12,903 bases of DNA, taken from positions 1 through 12,903 of the forward strand of contig JBOHHE010000476.1 of assembly GCA_050700355.1 (NCBI GenBank), written 5' to 3'. The position numbers and the translations under genes are program-made. The DNA comes from GCA-003244245 sp050700355 (GTDB lineage: Bacteria; Actinomycetota; Actinomycetes; Mycobacteriales; Pseudonocardiaceae). Positions 1-7,704 of the stretch are shown here, piece by piece; the first letter of the stretch is position 1; each line of letters opens with the position of its first letter. Below the pieces are notes generated by a model. It did no database searches, was not told the origin of the DNA, and saw only the letters and a program-made list of their open reading frames with translations.

Positions 1-1
1 G

Positions 2-187
2 CAGAGGTGGCGCCCGAAATCATGGCGGATGCACGTGCCCGTCATCTGCGACGACGACCACGTGGCCCTCAGCGCAGCCGTCCTCATTCACTTCCCACGC
101 GAGCAGGTCAGCGACCTCACCGAGACGCTGGCGGACATAGGCGATGACGACCTCCTTAGCGACGACGCACCCCCAAACCAACCCTAG
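2..187 (+). CDS. C-terminal end of an unrecognised protein (5' end outside window)
   Basis: An open frame enters from the left edge and stops at TAG 185-187, giving 61 visible residues. Most codons end in G or C in this frame, while the frame starting at position 1 closes after about 50 codons, so this looks like the true coding frame. The visible part contains VALSAAVLIHFPREQVSDL, followed by a strongly acidic stretch (DIGDDDLLSDDA) and the end PPNQP. I do not recognise the family. An internal ATG at 29 could in principle start a short protein, but a gene running in from the left is more likely. It lies on the same strand as dnaE but about 490 bp away, so co-transcription is doubtful. Confidence 0.5.
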   Translation, partial: QRWRPKSWRMHVPVICDDDHVALSAAVLIHFPREQVSDLTETLADIGDDDLLSDDAPPNQP

Positions 188-211
188 CTAGCGTCGGTAC
201 AGAGCGGCAGC

Positions 212-286
212 GAGGTGTCCATGATCGACGTTCCCGAGGACCTCTATGGTCAACACCGTGAGCGAACGTCGATCATGAACACCCTC
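212..286. repeat. Imperfect inverted repeat with 14-bp perfect core
   Basis: The left arm (212-233) and right arm (264-286) are reverse complements across about 22 bases, with one gap and one mismatch. The perfect core is CATGATCGACGTTC at 220-233 against GAACGTCGATCATG at 264-277. The spacer is 30 bases. It begins 25 bases after the stop of the upstream gene, so it could act as a long-stem terminator, although no T-run follows. It could also be an operator pair or abutting ends of decayed mobile elements. I do not recognise the sequence as a named insertion-sequence end. Confidence 0.6.
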
Positions 287-344
287 GTTGTTCACCCTCC
301 GCTGGGCGACGGCCGGGCGAGGGCGTTGGCGGCACACCTACGGT

Positions 345-432
345 AGGAGGCGGGAAGCCCGTCCTGGGCCTCCTGATCAATGAGGAGTGTAGGCTCCGGA
401 TCACCACAGGGCCTGTGGCCTGGTTCAGGCCA
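345..432. other. Cluster of hairpins in the dnaE upstream region
   Basis: Three potential stems lie close together. AGGAGGC (345-351) pairs with GCCTCCT (368-374) around a 16-base loop. CCACAG (404-409) pairs with CTGTGG (413-418) around a 3-base loop. TGGCCTG (416-422) pairs with CAGGCCA (426-432) around GTT. The last two overlap and so exclude each other. No T-run follows any of them, so a simple rho-independent terminator is not indicated. Such stems also arise by chance in GC-rich DNA. Confidence 0.35.
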
Positions 433-589
433 GGTGATGAGACGGCTCCGGGCTCATCGTTACGGGTCGGTCGCACCGGACGAACCATGGGAAGCAGTGG
501 CAGGACGAGCACCCAGGCACCCAGGACCAGTACGGAGCGGGAAGGCACCAAGTGATTGATCGCTCCCAAGTTGGGGCAGTGTAGTGCAC

Positions 590-616
590 TTGATCACTGG
601 CAGCGGATACTAGACT
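590..616 (+). promoter_or_regulatory. Possible dnaE promoter
   Basis: TAGACT at 611-616 fits the actinobacterial -10 pattern TAnnnT. TTGATC at 590-595 could be its -35 box, but the 15-bp spacer is short. Initiation would fall near 622, giving a leader of about 55 bases before the chosen dnaE ATG. A perfect TTGACA occurs at 628-633, but no acceptable -10 box follows at 16-19 bp. The palindrome AGTGCACT (583-590) abuts the -35 box and could be an operator. Confidence 0.35.
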
Positions 617-667
617 GGCCCGCCAACTTGACATGGGACAAGATCCGCAGGGCGGACGATCGATGGC

Positions 668-673
668 GGAGGG
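668..673 (+). promoter_or_regulatory. Ribosome binding site deciding the dnaE start
   Basis: GGAGGG ends four bases before the ATG at 678. The longer frame also offers ATGs at 633 and 663, and the latter lies just upstream of this same purine run. Starting at 678 gives MTESSFVHLHVH, which matches the short N-terminus of mycobacterial DnaE1 before its first PHP motif. Confidence 0.7.
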
Positions 674-677
674 AATT

Positions 678-3600
678 ATGACGGAGTCCTCGTTTGTACA
701 CCTCCATGTACATACCGAGTACTCGATGCTTGACGGTGCGGCACAGCTCGGACCACTGTTCAACGAGATTTCCCGATTGGGGATGCCGGCCGTGGCGATG
801 ACCGACCATGGGAACATGTTCGGAGCATTTGCTTTCTACCAGGCAGCGAAAGCAACCGGAACAAAGCCCGTGCTTGGCATCGAAGCGTACCTGGCTCCTC
901 ATGATCGTTTCCACAAGAAACCAGTCTTTTGGGGCGGTTCAGAGAATCGAAGCGACGATATCTCCGGTGGCGGTGCTTACACGCATATGACTTTGCTGGC
1001 CGAGACCACGCAAGGGTTACGGAATCTCTTCAAACTATCCAGCTTGGCAAGCATCGACGGATACTACTACAAGCCTCGCATGGATCGCGAACTGCTCTCC
1101 CGACACAGCAGCGGCATTATAGCAACGACAGGCTGTCCATCCGGAGAAATCCAGACACGCCTGCGCCTTGGCCAGGAGACCGAGGCATTAAAGGCCGCCG
1201 CGGATTTTAGCGACATTCTCGGCCCGGAGAATTTTTTCGTTGAATTGATGGACCATGAGCTGAAGATCGAGCGTCGAGTTCGTGACGGGCTTTTGGGGAT
1301 AGGCAAAAAGCTTGGTCTGCGACTGTTGGCGACCAACGATTCCCACTACGTTACCCAAGACCAGGCGAGTGCACATGATGCTCTGTTGTGTGTGCAGTCG
1401 GGAAAGAAGCTCGAGGACCAGAATCGGTTCAAATTTGATGGTGACGGCTACTATCTAAAGTCAGCCGCGGAGATGCGGCAGATTTTTAGTGGAGACCTGA
1501 CCGAGGCATGCGACAGCACACTAATGATCGCCGAGCGTATCCAGCCTTATGACGAGGTGTTCGCCGAAGTTAATCGGATGCCATTGTATACAGTACCCGA
1601 AGGAGAGACACAGGAAAGTTGGCTGCGTAAAGAGGTTTGGGTAGGTCTGGATCGACGGTTTCCCGACGGCATCGGCGAAGACTACCGAGCACGGGCTGAA
1701 TACGAACTGAAGGTCATCGAGCAGAAGGGCTTCCCTTCCTACTTTCTCGTGGTCGCCGATATCGTTCGGTACGCCAAGGACAACCGGATCCGCATCGCGC
1801 CGGGTCGCGGTTCGGCAACAGGTTGCCTGGTGGCTTACGCCCTCGGCATCACTGAACTGGACCCGTTGGAGCACCAGCTAATTTTCGAGCGGTTCCTGAA
1901 TCCCGAACGCCCCTCTATGCCTGATATCGACCTAGATTTCGACGAGCGTCGACGGGGCGAGATGATTCGCTACGTTACCGAAAAATATGGCGAAGATCGA
2001 GTCTGTCAGATTATTACCTTCGGCACGATCAAAGCCAAGGCGGCGATTAAAGACGCCGCTCGCATACATGGCTATCCATTCTCATTCGGCGACCGAATCA
2101 CCAAGGCGATGCCACCGGCGGTAATGGGTAAGGACATTCCGCTTAAGGGAATTATCGATCCGCAGCACCCTCGGTATGCAGAGGCCACCGAGATCCGCAC
2201 GTTGATCGATTCGGACGCCAGCGTAAAAAAGATCTTCGACACCGCGCTGGGGCTGGTAGGATTGATCCGCCAACCGGGAGTGCATGCTGCTGGAGTGATC
2301 CTATCCAGGGAACCTCTGCTGGACGTTCTACCGATCTGGCGCCGCGATGATGGCGCCATCATCAGTGGCTGGGACTACCCGTCATGCGAGGCGGTCGGTC
2401 TACTGAAGATGGACATGCTGGGGCTACGCAACTTGACGGTCCTTGATGATGCCGTAAACAACGTCCGAAGCAACAAGGATTCAGACTTCGAGCTCAGCCC
2501 AGAGCGCCTGGAAGACCCGAAGACCTACGAGTTACTAGCGCGCGGAGACACTCTGGGCGTATTTCAGCTCGATGGCGGCCCGATGCGTGCCCTCCTGAGA
2601 GCGATGGTACCCACCGAATTCGTCGATATCGCCGCGGTGCTCGCGCTTTACCGGCCAGGTCCTATGGCCGCCAATGCACACATCGACTACGCAGACCGAA
2701 AAAATGGCCGCAAGTCAGTTGTGCCTATTCACTCGGAATTTGACCAGTCGCTCGCCGAGATCCTGGACCCGACATACCAGCTTATCGTCTTCCAGGAGCA
2801 AGTACTCGCGATCGCCCAGAAAGTAGCCGGATACTCACTCGGCAAGGCGGACATGCTGCGTCGAGCAATGGGCAAGAAAAAGAAAGAGATCCTAGACAAG
2901 GAGTTTGTCGGCTTTGAAGTCGGCATGAAGGCCAATGGCTACTCCGATGAGGCGAACAAAACCCAGTGGGACATACTGCTGCCAATCTCCGGGTATGCAT
3001 TTAACAAGTCTCACACGGCCGGGTCCGGGATCATTACTTTCTGGACTGCCTACCTGAAGGCCAATTTCTCGGCTGAATTCATGGCCGCGTTACTGACTAG
3101 CGTCGGGGATGACAAGGACAGGATGGCAGCATATCTAGCTGAATGTCGACGCATGGGCATCAGGGTCCTCCCGCCCGATGTGAATGAATCGGTTGGACAA
3201 TTTACTCCAGTCGGCAAGCAGATTCGATTCGGGTTGGGTGCAATTCGCAACGTCGGCACCCAGGTCGTTACATCGATCGTCAGCGCACGTCAAGAAAAAG
3301 GAGAATATACCTCGTTTCCAGATTTCCTTCGGAAAGTAAACGCAACCGTCTGCAATAAGCGTACGATCGAGTCGCTGATCAAGGCGGGCGCCTTTGACTC
3401 TCTTGGGCATACCCGCCAGGGCCTGTTGGAACGCCATGAGCAGGCCGTCGATATCGTGCTTCCGCTCAAACGTGGTGAGGCGGCTGGGCAGTTCGATCTC
3501 TTCGGCAGCCTTATGGATCCTGCCGACGAACCCATGATTACCGGCCTAGATTTAACCTTTGGCAATGAAGAATGGGCACCAAAGGTCAAACTCAAATTCG

Positions 3601-4208
3601 AGCGCGAGATGCTCGGGCTTTATGTTTCGAGTCACCCACTTGCCAACGCGGAACACATACTACGCCAACATAGCAAAATCTCCATCGTGTCCCTGATGGA
3701 GGATTTTGCAGACGGCGCAAGCGTCGCTATTGCTGGGATGATCTCCGGCCTGCAACGACGCGTTACCAAGGAAGGAAAGGTCTGGGCGATCGCCACGGTC
3801 GAAGACCTGGACGCCAGCGTTGAAGTCCTATTCTTTCCCAAGAGCTACGATATATTTGGCACGCTACTAGAAGAGGATCTAGCGGTCGCCGTCGACGGGC
3901 GGGTAAGCCGCCGGGAAAGCAGCACCAGTGTGATCGGCATGAATCTGACGGTCATCGATATCGACGAGATAGACCTCAGCGCCAAGCCGGCGGTGGATAT
4001 AGCCCTCAGCAGCGAAAGGGTTACATCACAGCTGATCGACGACCTCAAGCGGATCATCAAAGATCATCAGGGCAATTCACCACTGCGGATCAAGCTGCGT
4101 GGTCGACGACAAACGATGTTGCTTGCCATCCATGGCTTCAAGGTCGAACCGTCCAGCGAGTTTTTCGGCGAGTTGAAGGCCCTGCTCGGCGTCGGATGCC
4201 TCGAATGA
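678..4208 (+). CDS. dnaE: DNA polymerase III alpha subunit, DnaE1 type (possibly an additional copy)
   Basis: This 1176-residue protein is collinear with actinobacterial DnaE1, which is about 1184 residues in M. tuberculosis. It is a replicative DNA polymerase that carries its own proofreading exonuclease. The PHP domain keeps all nine expected metal ligands: H10, H12, D19, H44, E69, H103, C153, D221 and H223. The catalytic aspartates of the palm are D416 and D418 (PDIDLDFD) and D579 (KMDMLGL). The clamp-binding peptide QFDLF sits at 938-942, followed by an OB fold and the C-terminus LKALLGVGCLE. Unusual residues occur in two conserved active-site loops: PGRGSATGC (375-383) where mycobacteria have PGRGSAAGS, and NKSHTAGSG (776-784) where they have NKSHAAGYG. 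GC content is visibly lower than in purL, and TTA leucine codons occur at 1188, 2532, 3090 and 3552. The reading frame is intact. The gene stands alone and converges with the regulator at 4404. The enzyme assignment is firm; its being a second copy is inference. Confidence 0.95.
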   Translation: MTESSFVHLHVHTEYSMLDGAAQLGPLFNEISRLGMPAVAMTDHGNMFGAFAFYQAAKATGTKPVLGIEAYLAPHDRFHKKPVFWGGSENRSDDISGGGAYTHMTLLAETTQGLRNLFKLSSLASIDGYYYKPRMDRELLSRHSSGIIATTGCPSGEIQTRLRLGQETEALKAAADFSDILGPENFFVELMDHELKIERRVRDGLLGIGKKLGLRLLATNDSHYVTQDQASAHDALLCVQSGKKLEDQNRFKFDGDGYYLKSAAEMRQIFSGDLTEACDSTLMIAERIQPYDEVFAEVNRMPLYTVPEGETQESWLRKEVWVGLDRRFPDGIGEDYRARAEYELKVIEQKGFPSYFLVVADIVRYAKDNRIRIAPGRGSATGCLVAYALGITELDPLEHQLIFERFLNPERPSMPDIDLDFDERRRGEMIRYVTEKYGEDRVCQIITFGTIKAKAAIKDAARIHGYPFSFGDRITKAMPPAVMGKDIPLKGIIDPQHPRYAEATEIRTLIDSDASVKKIFDTALGLVGLIRQPGVHAAGVILSREPLLDVLPIWRRDDGAIISGWDYPSCEAVGLLKMDMLGLRNLTVLDDAVNNVRSNKDSDFELSPERLEDPKTYELLARGDTLGVFQLDGGPMRALLRAMVPTEFVDIAAVLALYRPGPMAANAHIDYADRKNGRKSVVPIHSEFDQSLAEILDPTYQLIVFQEQVLAIAQKVAGYSLGKADMLRRAMGKKKKEILDKEFVGFEVGMKANGYSDEANKTQWDILLPISGYAFNKSHTAGSGIITFWTAYLKANFSAEFMAALLTSVGDDKDRMAAYLAECRRMGIRVLPPDVNESVGQFTPVGKQIRFGLGAIRNVGTQVVTSIVSARQEKGEYTSFPDFLRKVNATVCNKRTIESLIKAGAFDSLGHTRQGLLERHEQAVDIVLPLKRGEAAGQFDLFGSLMDPADEPMITGLDLTFGNEEWAPKVKLKFEREMLGLYVSSHPLANAEHILRQHSKISIVSLMEDFADGASVAIAGMISGLQRRVTKEGKVWAIATVEDLDASVEVLFFPKSYDIFGTLLEEDLAVAVDGRVSRRESSTSVIGMNLTVIDIDEIDLSAKPAVDIALSSERVTSQLIDDLKRIIKDHQGNSPLRIKLRGRRQTMLLAIHGFKVEPSSEFFGELKALLGVGCLE

Positions 4209-4240
4209 CCTGGACCGTCGTTAGGAATTGGTGCCGACAG

Positions 4241-4260
4241 TGTCGCAGGTCATACCGGTG
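4241..4260 (+). repeat. Degenerate single match to the 22-bp repeat unit
   Basis: TGTCGC at 4241-4246 and ACCGGTG ending at 4260 resemble the two ends of the 22-bp unit at 6025-6090 and 7815-7880, read on the opposite strand and two bases shorter. It lies 32 bases after the dnaE stop, in the sense orientation of dnaE. The adjoining CGACAGTGTCG (4235-4245) is a small palindrome. The 195-base gap between dnaE and the converging regulator shows no clear terminator. The match could be chance. Confidence 0.25.
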
Positions 4261-4403
4261 ATGTCCGGACGGTGTCGATGTCGCTTGAGCGGAGTCCAGT
4301 GGCTCGTTGCCATAGGACGTCCCGGGCAGCGGACGAGTGTCAACTCAATCTATCCAAGTCGGCTCCTACATGAATCACCGGTCAGGGCGGGTGACGTGGT
4401 GCC

Positions 4404-5837
4404 TCACGCTTGCGTAAAGCCCGCCATGGTGGTGGTCCGGTAGCGGTCCTCGAACTCCTGAACACTGGGACGCTGAGCGTAGGGAGCCAGTGCGCGGCGC
4501 ACAGCGTTGAAACGTTCCATGCTGCGAGCACTACGTAGCGAACCAAACGAGGTGACTACCTGACCGAGCAGCTCGCAGGCCCGGTCAACATCGCTGTGGG
4601 GGTTGCCCTCCGCAGGCAGATACGAAGCAGCAAGAGCCGTTGTATACAATACCTGGCGGCGCACGCTCTCACTCGAGAAGGCCAGAGCCTCCGGAGCAAT
4701 TCGCTGAACATCTTTATATCGACCAAGGTCGCCGGCCACGTATAGCCTCTGCGCGATCAACTGGTCATCAGTGAAGATCATCACCCATGTTCGCCCACCG
4801 GTGGGAACGGCCCGGTCCAGCGTTTTCTCTGCGATCGTAAACGTCTGGGCGCAGGCTCGCTGCTCGCCCCGCAAGGCATGTGCGCGGCTCTGCAAGGCAG
4901 CGCATTTCGCGGCGGTCGACAACGAACCGCAGTTCAGGGCTGTGCGATACCCAGCAGTGGCCAGCTCCAGCGCCATAGTGGTATTCCCAAGATGGTGCGC
5001 CTGGTTAGACATGTCGGCTAGGATGTGTGCTCCTAGCATGCGGTTTCTGCTAGCCTGGGCCAGTCGCAATGCCTGAATGAAGTAGCGCTGGGCCAAGCCG
5101 TGCATGCCGGAATCAAAGCTCATAAACGCGCACAGATCACACAGGCGTGAGGTCGCAGCCATCAGCTCACGGCCGATAGCGTCACGGTAGCTGCCGTGCA
5201 GCAGCGGAAGCACCACCTCGCTGACGTAGTGCATCAATGTAGACCGGGCATACCCACCGCCAAGTCGTAGGTCGGCATCGGTGAAGGCCTCGCACATTGA
5301 TCGCAACGCGTCGATATCGCTCTGGTTGACGGCTCGGCCAGGCCGATCCTGGAGCAGCTCCTCAGTCCGGTTGAGCAACCACTCACGGACCGGTTCAGCG
5401 AACGCCGAGGCGACCCACGTCGCTGACAGGAGAACCGAGCGTCGTTCCATGTCCGCCCTCCACAGCTTGCCGACCACCTCTACGGTAGCCGCTGCGGTAG
5501 CGGGCCACAGCAAGCCTAGGTCAGCCGGGATGGGTTCGCTGTGATCGACTGGAAGGCTCGGGCATAGGGTACGGTTTGTCCGTTCCTGTTCGACTTGGGG
5601 CCAGAGCCGTTCCAGGACACCTTCGGTGGCCAGTGCCGCATCCAGGCGCCGCGCGAGGGCGAGGCTGGGGAACCGCTCTGCCTTTTCGATCTTGCTGATT
5701 AAGGCGCTGCTGTCGTGAGTCAGTTGCCCGAGGCCAGCTTGGGACAGCTCGCGCAGCGTTCGCCAGTACCGTAACTCGGCACCGAAGGAGTGCAGCGCCG
5801 ATTCCAGTGGCGTCAACTCCCGTGGTCGCTGCCCCAT
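4404..5837 (-). CDS. XRE-family helix-turn-helix regulator with TPR-like C-terminus (first of two)
   Basis: This is a 477-residue cytoplasmic DNA-binding protein, probably a transcription factor. An XRE-type helix-turn-helix occupies about residues 18-75 (RTLRELSQAGLGQLTHDSSA, then SKIEKAERFPSLALARRLDA). A linker region follows, then an alpha-helical region of about 250 residues resembling tetratricopeptide repeats, for example GLAQRYFIQALRLAQASRNR and NTTMALELATAGYRTALNCG. This layout is common among actinomycete regulators, including the NsdA-like ones, and their ligands are mostly unknown. The ATG at 5837 is preceded by GGGAGG with a 9-base spacing. GC content is nearer to dnaE than to the genes on its right, and Leu46 inside the helix-turn-helix is a TTA codon. 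It converges with dnaE and lies 317 bp from the upstream regulator. The family is clear; target genes and signal are unknown. Confidence 0.88.
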   Translation of the reverse strand: MGQRPRELTPLESALHSFGAELRYWRTLRELSQAGLGQLTHDSSALISKIEKAERFPSLALARRLDAALATEGVLERLWPQVEQERTNRTLCPSLPVDHSEPIPADLGLLWPATAAATVEVVGKLWRADMERRSVLLSATWVASAFAEPVREWLLNRTEELLQDRPGRAVNQSDIDALRSMCEAFTDADLRLGGGYARSTLMHYVSEVVLPLLHGSYRDAIGRELMAATSRLCDLCAFMSFDSGMHGLAQRYFIQALRLAQASRNRMLGAHILADMSNQAHHLGNTTMALELATAGYRTALNCGSLSTAAKCAALQSRAHALRGEQRACAQTFTIAEKTLDRAVPTGGRTWVMIFTDDQLIAQRLYVAGDLGRYKDVQRIAPEALAFSSESVRRQVLYTTALAASYLPAEGNPHSDVDRACELLGQVVTSFGSLRSARSMERFNAVRRALAPYAQRPSVQEFEDRYRTTTMAGFTQA

Positions 5838-6024
5838 ACCTTGCTACCTCCCAGCCCAGTACCTATGTGTATGCCCGTCCGGGCGCGGTGTGACATCGAA
5901 AATGTACCCATGGTGATGGCATACCCAGGGCCCGGCTTCGTACAGCTGGCGTTGTCCGCATTCGCGCCCTGGCGGCTGGTGCAGAATCCACGGTGGCTCT
6001 TGAACCCGAGCCGAATGGGTTGTC

Positions 6025-6090
6025 GACTGAGCACCAAAGCGTGACATACCGGACGCCAGGGCGCGACACACCGGACAATGGGGCGCGACA
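6025..6090 (-). repeat. Tandem array 1: three 22-bp units
   Basis: Units lie at 6069-6090, 6047-6068 and 6025-6046. On the plus strand each has the form YACCGG, eight variable bases, then GCGCGACA; the third unit is degenerate but ends in GCGTGACA. The array occupies part of the 317-bp gap between the two XRE-TPR genes, 65 bases after the stop of one and about 190 bases before the start of the other. The rest of the gap (5838-6024, 6091-6154) shows no gene I trust. A 22-bp period is two DNA turns, which would put each unit on the same helix face. Confidence 0.75.
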
Positions 6091-6154
6091 CGCCAGGGAA
6101 CGCAGATCCATTCACGGCCCCTTCCGACTAGCCCCAACAGCTGTGTGTGACTGA

Positions 6155-7684
6155 TCAGGTCAAGGGAGAACCGCTTCCGCAGACAGTTGGATTAAGGTAC
6201 AAGAGGGTGTGGATTCGGTGGGCGAGGTCGTGTGCGGTGGAGTCGGTGGTGTACTGGCGGATCACCGCACCCAACGCAGTCAGATCCCGGGTGGTCCGCC
6301 GGGAGCTGATCTGGCCCACGGAGGTCAAGACCAGTTCGGTGCCGGTGTTGGCGAGGTCGATCTCCCCGCAGCGGTACTGGTTGGCGGCCAGGGTGATCCG
6401 GCCCCAGAGCATCGCGCGGACGCGAGCGGGGTCGCGCAGGGTCAGTGCCTCGGTCATGTCCACCACCGCGGCCTCGGCGAACCGCAGGTCATGCCCGGCG
6501 AGCCCGGAGTAGGCGTTCGCCCGCCCGGCTGGCAGGTCGGAATGATCGGGCAGCACAGCGGTGCTGATCCACTCGTCGGAGGCCTCCCGCGCGTGGGCGT
6601 AGAGCCCCTCAGCGCGGCGAAACGCCCGCTGGACCTCGTTGGCGTCACCGAGTCCAGCGTGCGCCTGGGCAGCACCAAGGGCGAAGCTGGCGAGCATGCC
6701 CGGCGAAGCAACATCGCGGGCGGGGCGTTCGCCCAACCGGAGGATCCGCAGCGCCTCTCGATAGTGCCCGGCCCGCAGGTACAGCTCACCCAGGCGCCCC
6801 AGCGCGTGGGCGGCGAGCAGTGGCTGGCCGGCAAGCCGGGCCGATTCCAGCGAGCGCAGGTAGCAGCGCTGTGCCGAGGCGAGCAGCCACAGATCTTCCG
6901 ATGTCCAGCCGGCCAGGCTCTCCAGGCGGGCCAGCGCGGCATGCAACGCCGCCTGCACGCTGTCCGAGGCGCTCGCGTCTCGCAGTTGCTGCGCCCAGCG
7001 CAGATAGCCCAGCACGGCATCCCGGCACGAACCGCCACCCATCGCCTTGTCCTGGTCCATCAGCTTCCGGGTCATCTCTTCGACCCGCGTGACATCCGGC
7101 GCACCGATCCGGGCAGGCACCGGGCTCACCCGCGCAGGGGTATCCAGCACAGCCCGATCCGCCGCACTCAGGCCCGCTCCCGCGGTGAGCTTCGCCGCCA
7201 GCTCGATCGCCTCACGCCGTCTCATCGCCGGGTCCTCCACGGTCTCGGGGCAGGGGTTCCCCACGACCGTAACAGCGGTTTTCGGCATTCTCGTGACAGT
7301 GTTGGACCCGGCTGACGCGCCCGACCAGTCCACCTCTGCGGGCAGCGCCGGGGCTACCGCCGCCGCCCGCAACGCCGCTACCTTGGCCCGAGCCTCGGAG
7401 AGTTGCGTTTCCCGGATCCACGCCTCATGCTCCTGCTTGGTCGCTTCCACCGCGTGAAATGCGGCCAGCAACACCCCTGCGGCCCCACACAGTTCATCGG
7501 CAACCCTCCAGAAGCGCTCATCGCCCGGCCTTCGCCCGCTCTCGGTATGTGCCACCGTCGTGCGATCGCGAAAAACGGCCTTGGCGATCTGGCTCTGGGT
7601 CAGCTCAGCCGCCTGGCGAAAGGTGGCAAGCTGCGCACCCAACGCACGCCGCATCTCAGCAAGCTCTTCTGGCTCCCGAGCCAT
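6155..7684 (-). CDS. XRE-family helix-turn-helix regulator with TPR-like C-terminus (second of two)
   Basis: This is a 509-residue cytoplasmic protein with an XRE-type helix-turn-helix at about residues 13-70. The motif includes RQAAELTQSQIAKAVFRDR, then VAHTESGRRPGDERFWRVAD. A charged, alanine-rich linker follows (about 80-200), then a helical region rich in TPR-like pairs, such as SARLAGQPLLAAHALGRLGE with YLRAGHYREALRILRLGE, and FALGAAQAHAGLGDANEVQR with AFRRAEGLYAHA. It shares architecture with the 4404-5837 protein, but the two sequences are clearly divergent. GC content is about 70%, like purL. The ATG at 7684 has GGAG seven bases upstream. Palindromic and repeated CACATG boxes sit just upstream of the start, which would suit autoregulation. 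It is probably a transcription factor responding to a small ligand or peptide; the ligand is unknown. Confidence 0.88.
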   Translation of the reverse strand: MAREPEELAEMRRALGAQLATFRQAAELTQSQIAKAVFRDRTTVAHTESGRRPGDERFWRVADELCGAAGVLLAAFHAVEATKQEHEAWIRETQLSEARAKVAALRAAAVAPALPAEVDWSGASAGSNTVTRMPKTAVTVVGNPCPETVEDPAMRRREAIELAAKLTAGAGLSAADRAVLDTPARVSPVPARIGAPDVTRVEEMTRKLMDQDKAMGGGSCRDAVLGYLRWAQQLRDASASDSVQAALHAALARLESLAGWTSEDLWLLASAQRCYLRSLESARLAGQPLLAAHALGRLGELYLRAGHYREALRILRLGERPARDVASPGMLASFALGAAQAHAGLGDANEVQRAFRRAEGLYAHAREASDEWISTAVLPDHSDLPAGRANAYSGLAGHDLRFAEAAVVDMTEALTLRDPARVRAMLWGRITLAANQYRCGEIDLANTGTELVLTSVGQISSRRTTRDLTALGAVIRQYTTDSTAHDLAHRIHTLLYLNPTVCGSGSPLT

Positions 7685-7704
7685 CTCCCCACTCCGCTGT
7701 CCGC

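Larger units (their letters stand above)
188..677. other. Gene-free stretch upstream of dnaE
   Basis: No convincing gene lies in these 490 bases. The stretch holds a long imperfect inverted repeat (212-286), a group of overlapping hairpins (345-432), an 8-bp palindrome AGTGCACT (583-590) and a possible promoter (590-616). The minus-strand reading frame 273-569 begins with a hydrophobic segment but needs a TTG start without a ribosome site. A 41-codon plus-strand frame at 221-346 starts inside the inverted repeat. I called neither as a gene. Confidence 0.6.

Noticed and set aside
221..346. Small 41-codon plus-strand frame starting MIDVPEDLYGQHR with GAGG five bases upstream
   Set aside because: The start codon lies inside the inverted repeat, codon third-position bias is weak, and I recognise no family.
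273..569. Minus-strand frame of 98 codons with a hydrophobic N-terminal stretch (LVLGAWVLVLPLLPMV)
   Set aside because: It needs a TTG start with no ribosome site and its second half is a low-complexity Pro/Arg stretch. It also overlaps the hairpin cluster and part of the inverted repeat.
628..633. Perfect TTGACA as the dnaE -35 box
   Set aside because: No acceptable -10 hexamer follows at 16-19 bp, and a start from it would leave almost no leader before the ATG at 678.
5863..6111. Minus-strand frame of 82 codons with a good GGAAGGGG ribosome-like site before its ATG
   Set aside because: It runs through tandem array 1, similar repeats occur in another intergenic region, and the protein looks like random high-GC translation.
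6209..7315. Long plus-strand frame of 368 codons, and similar ones opposite the GGDEF-EAL and purL genes (8476-9459, 11860-12717)
   Set aside because: These are antisense shadows of clear minus-strand genes with recognisable domains. Long antisense frames are expected in GC-rich DNA.
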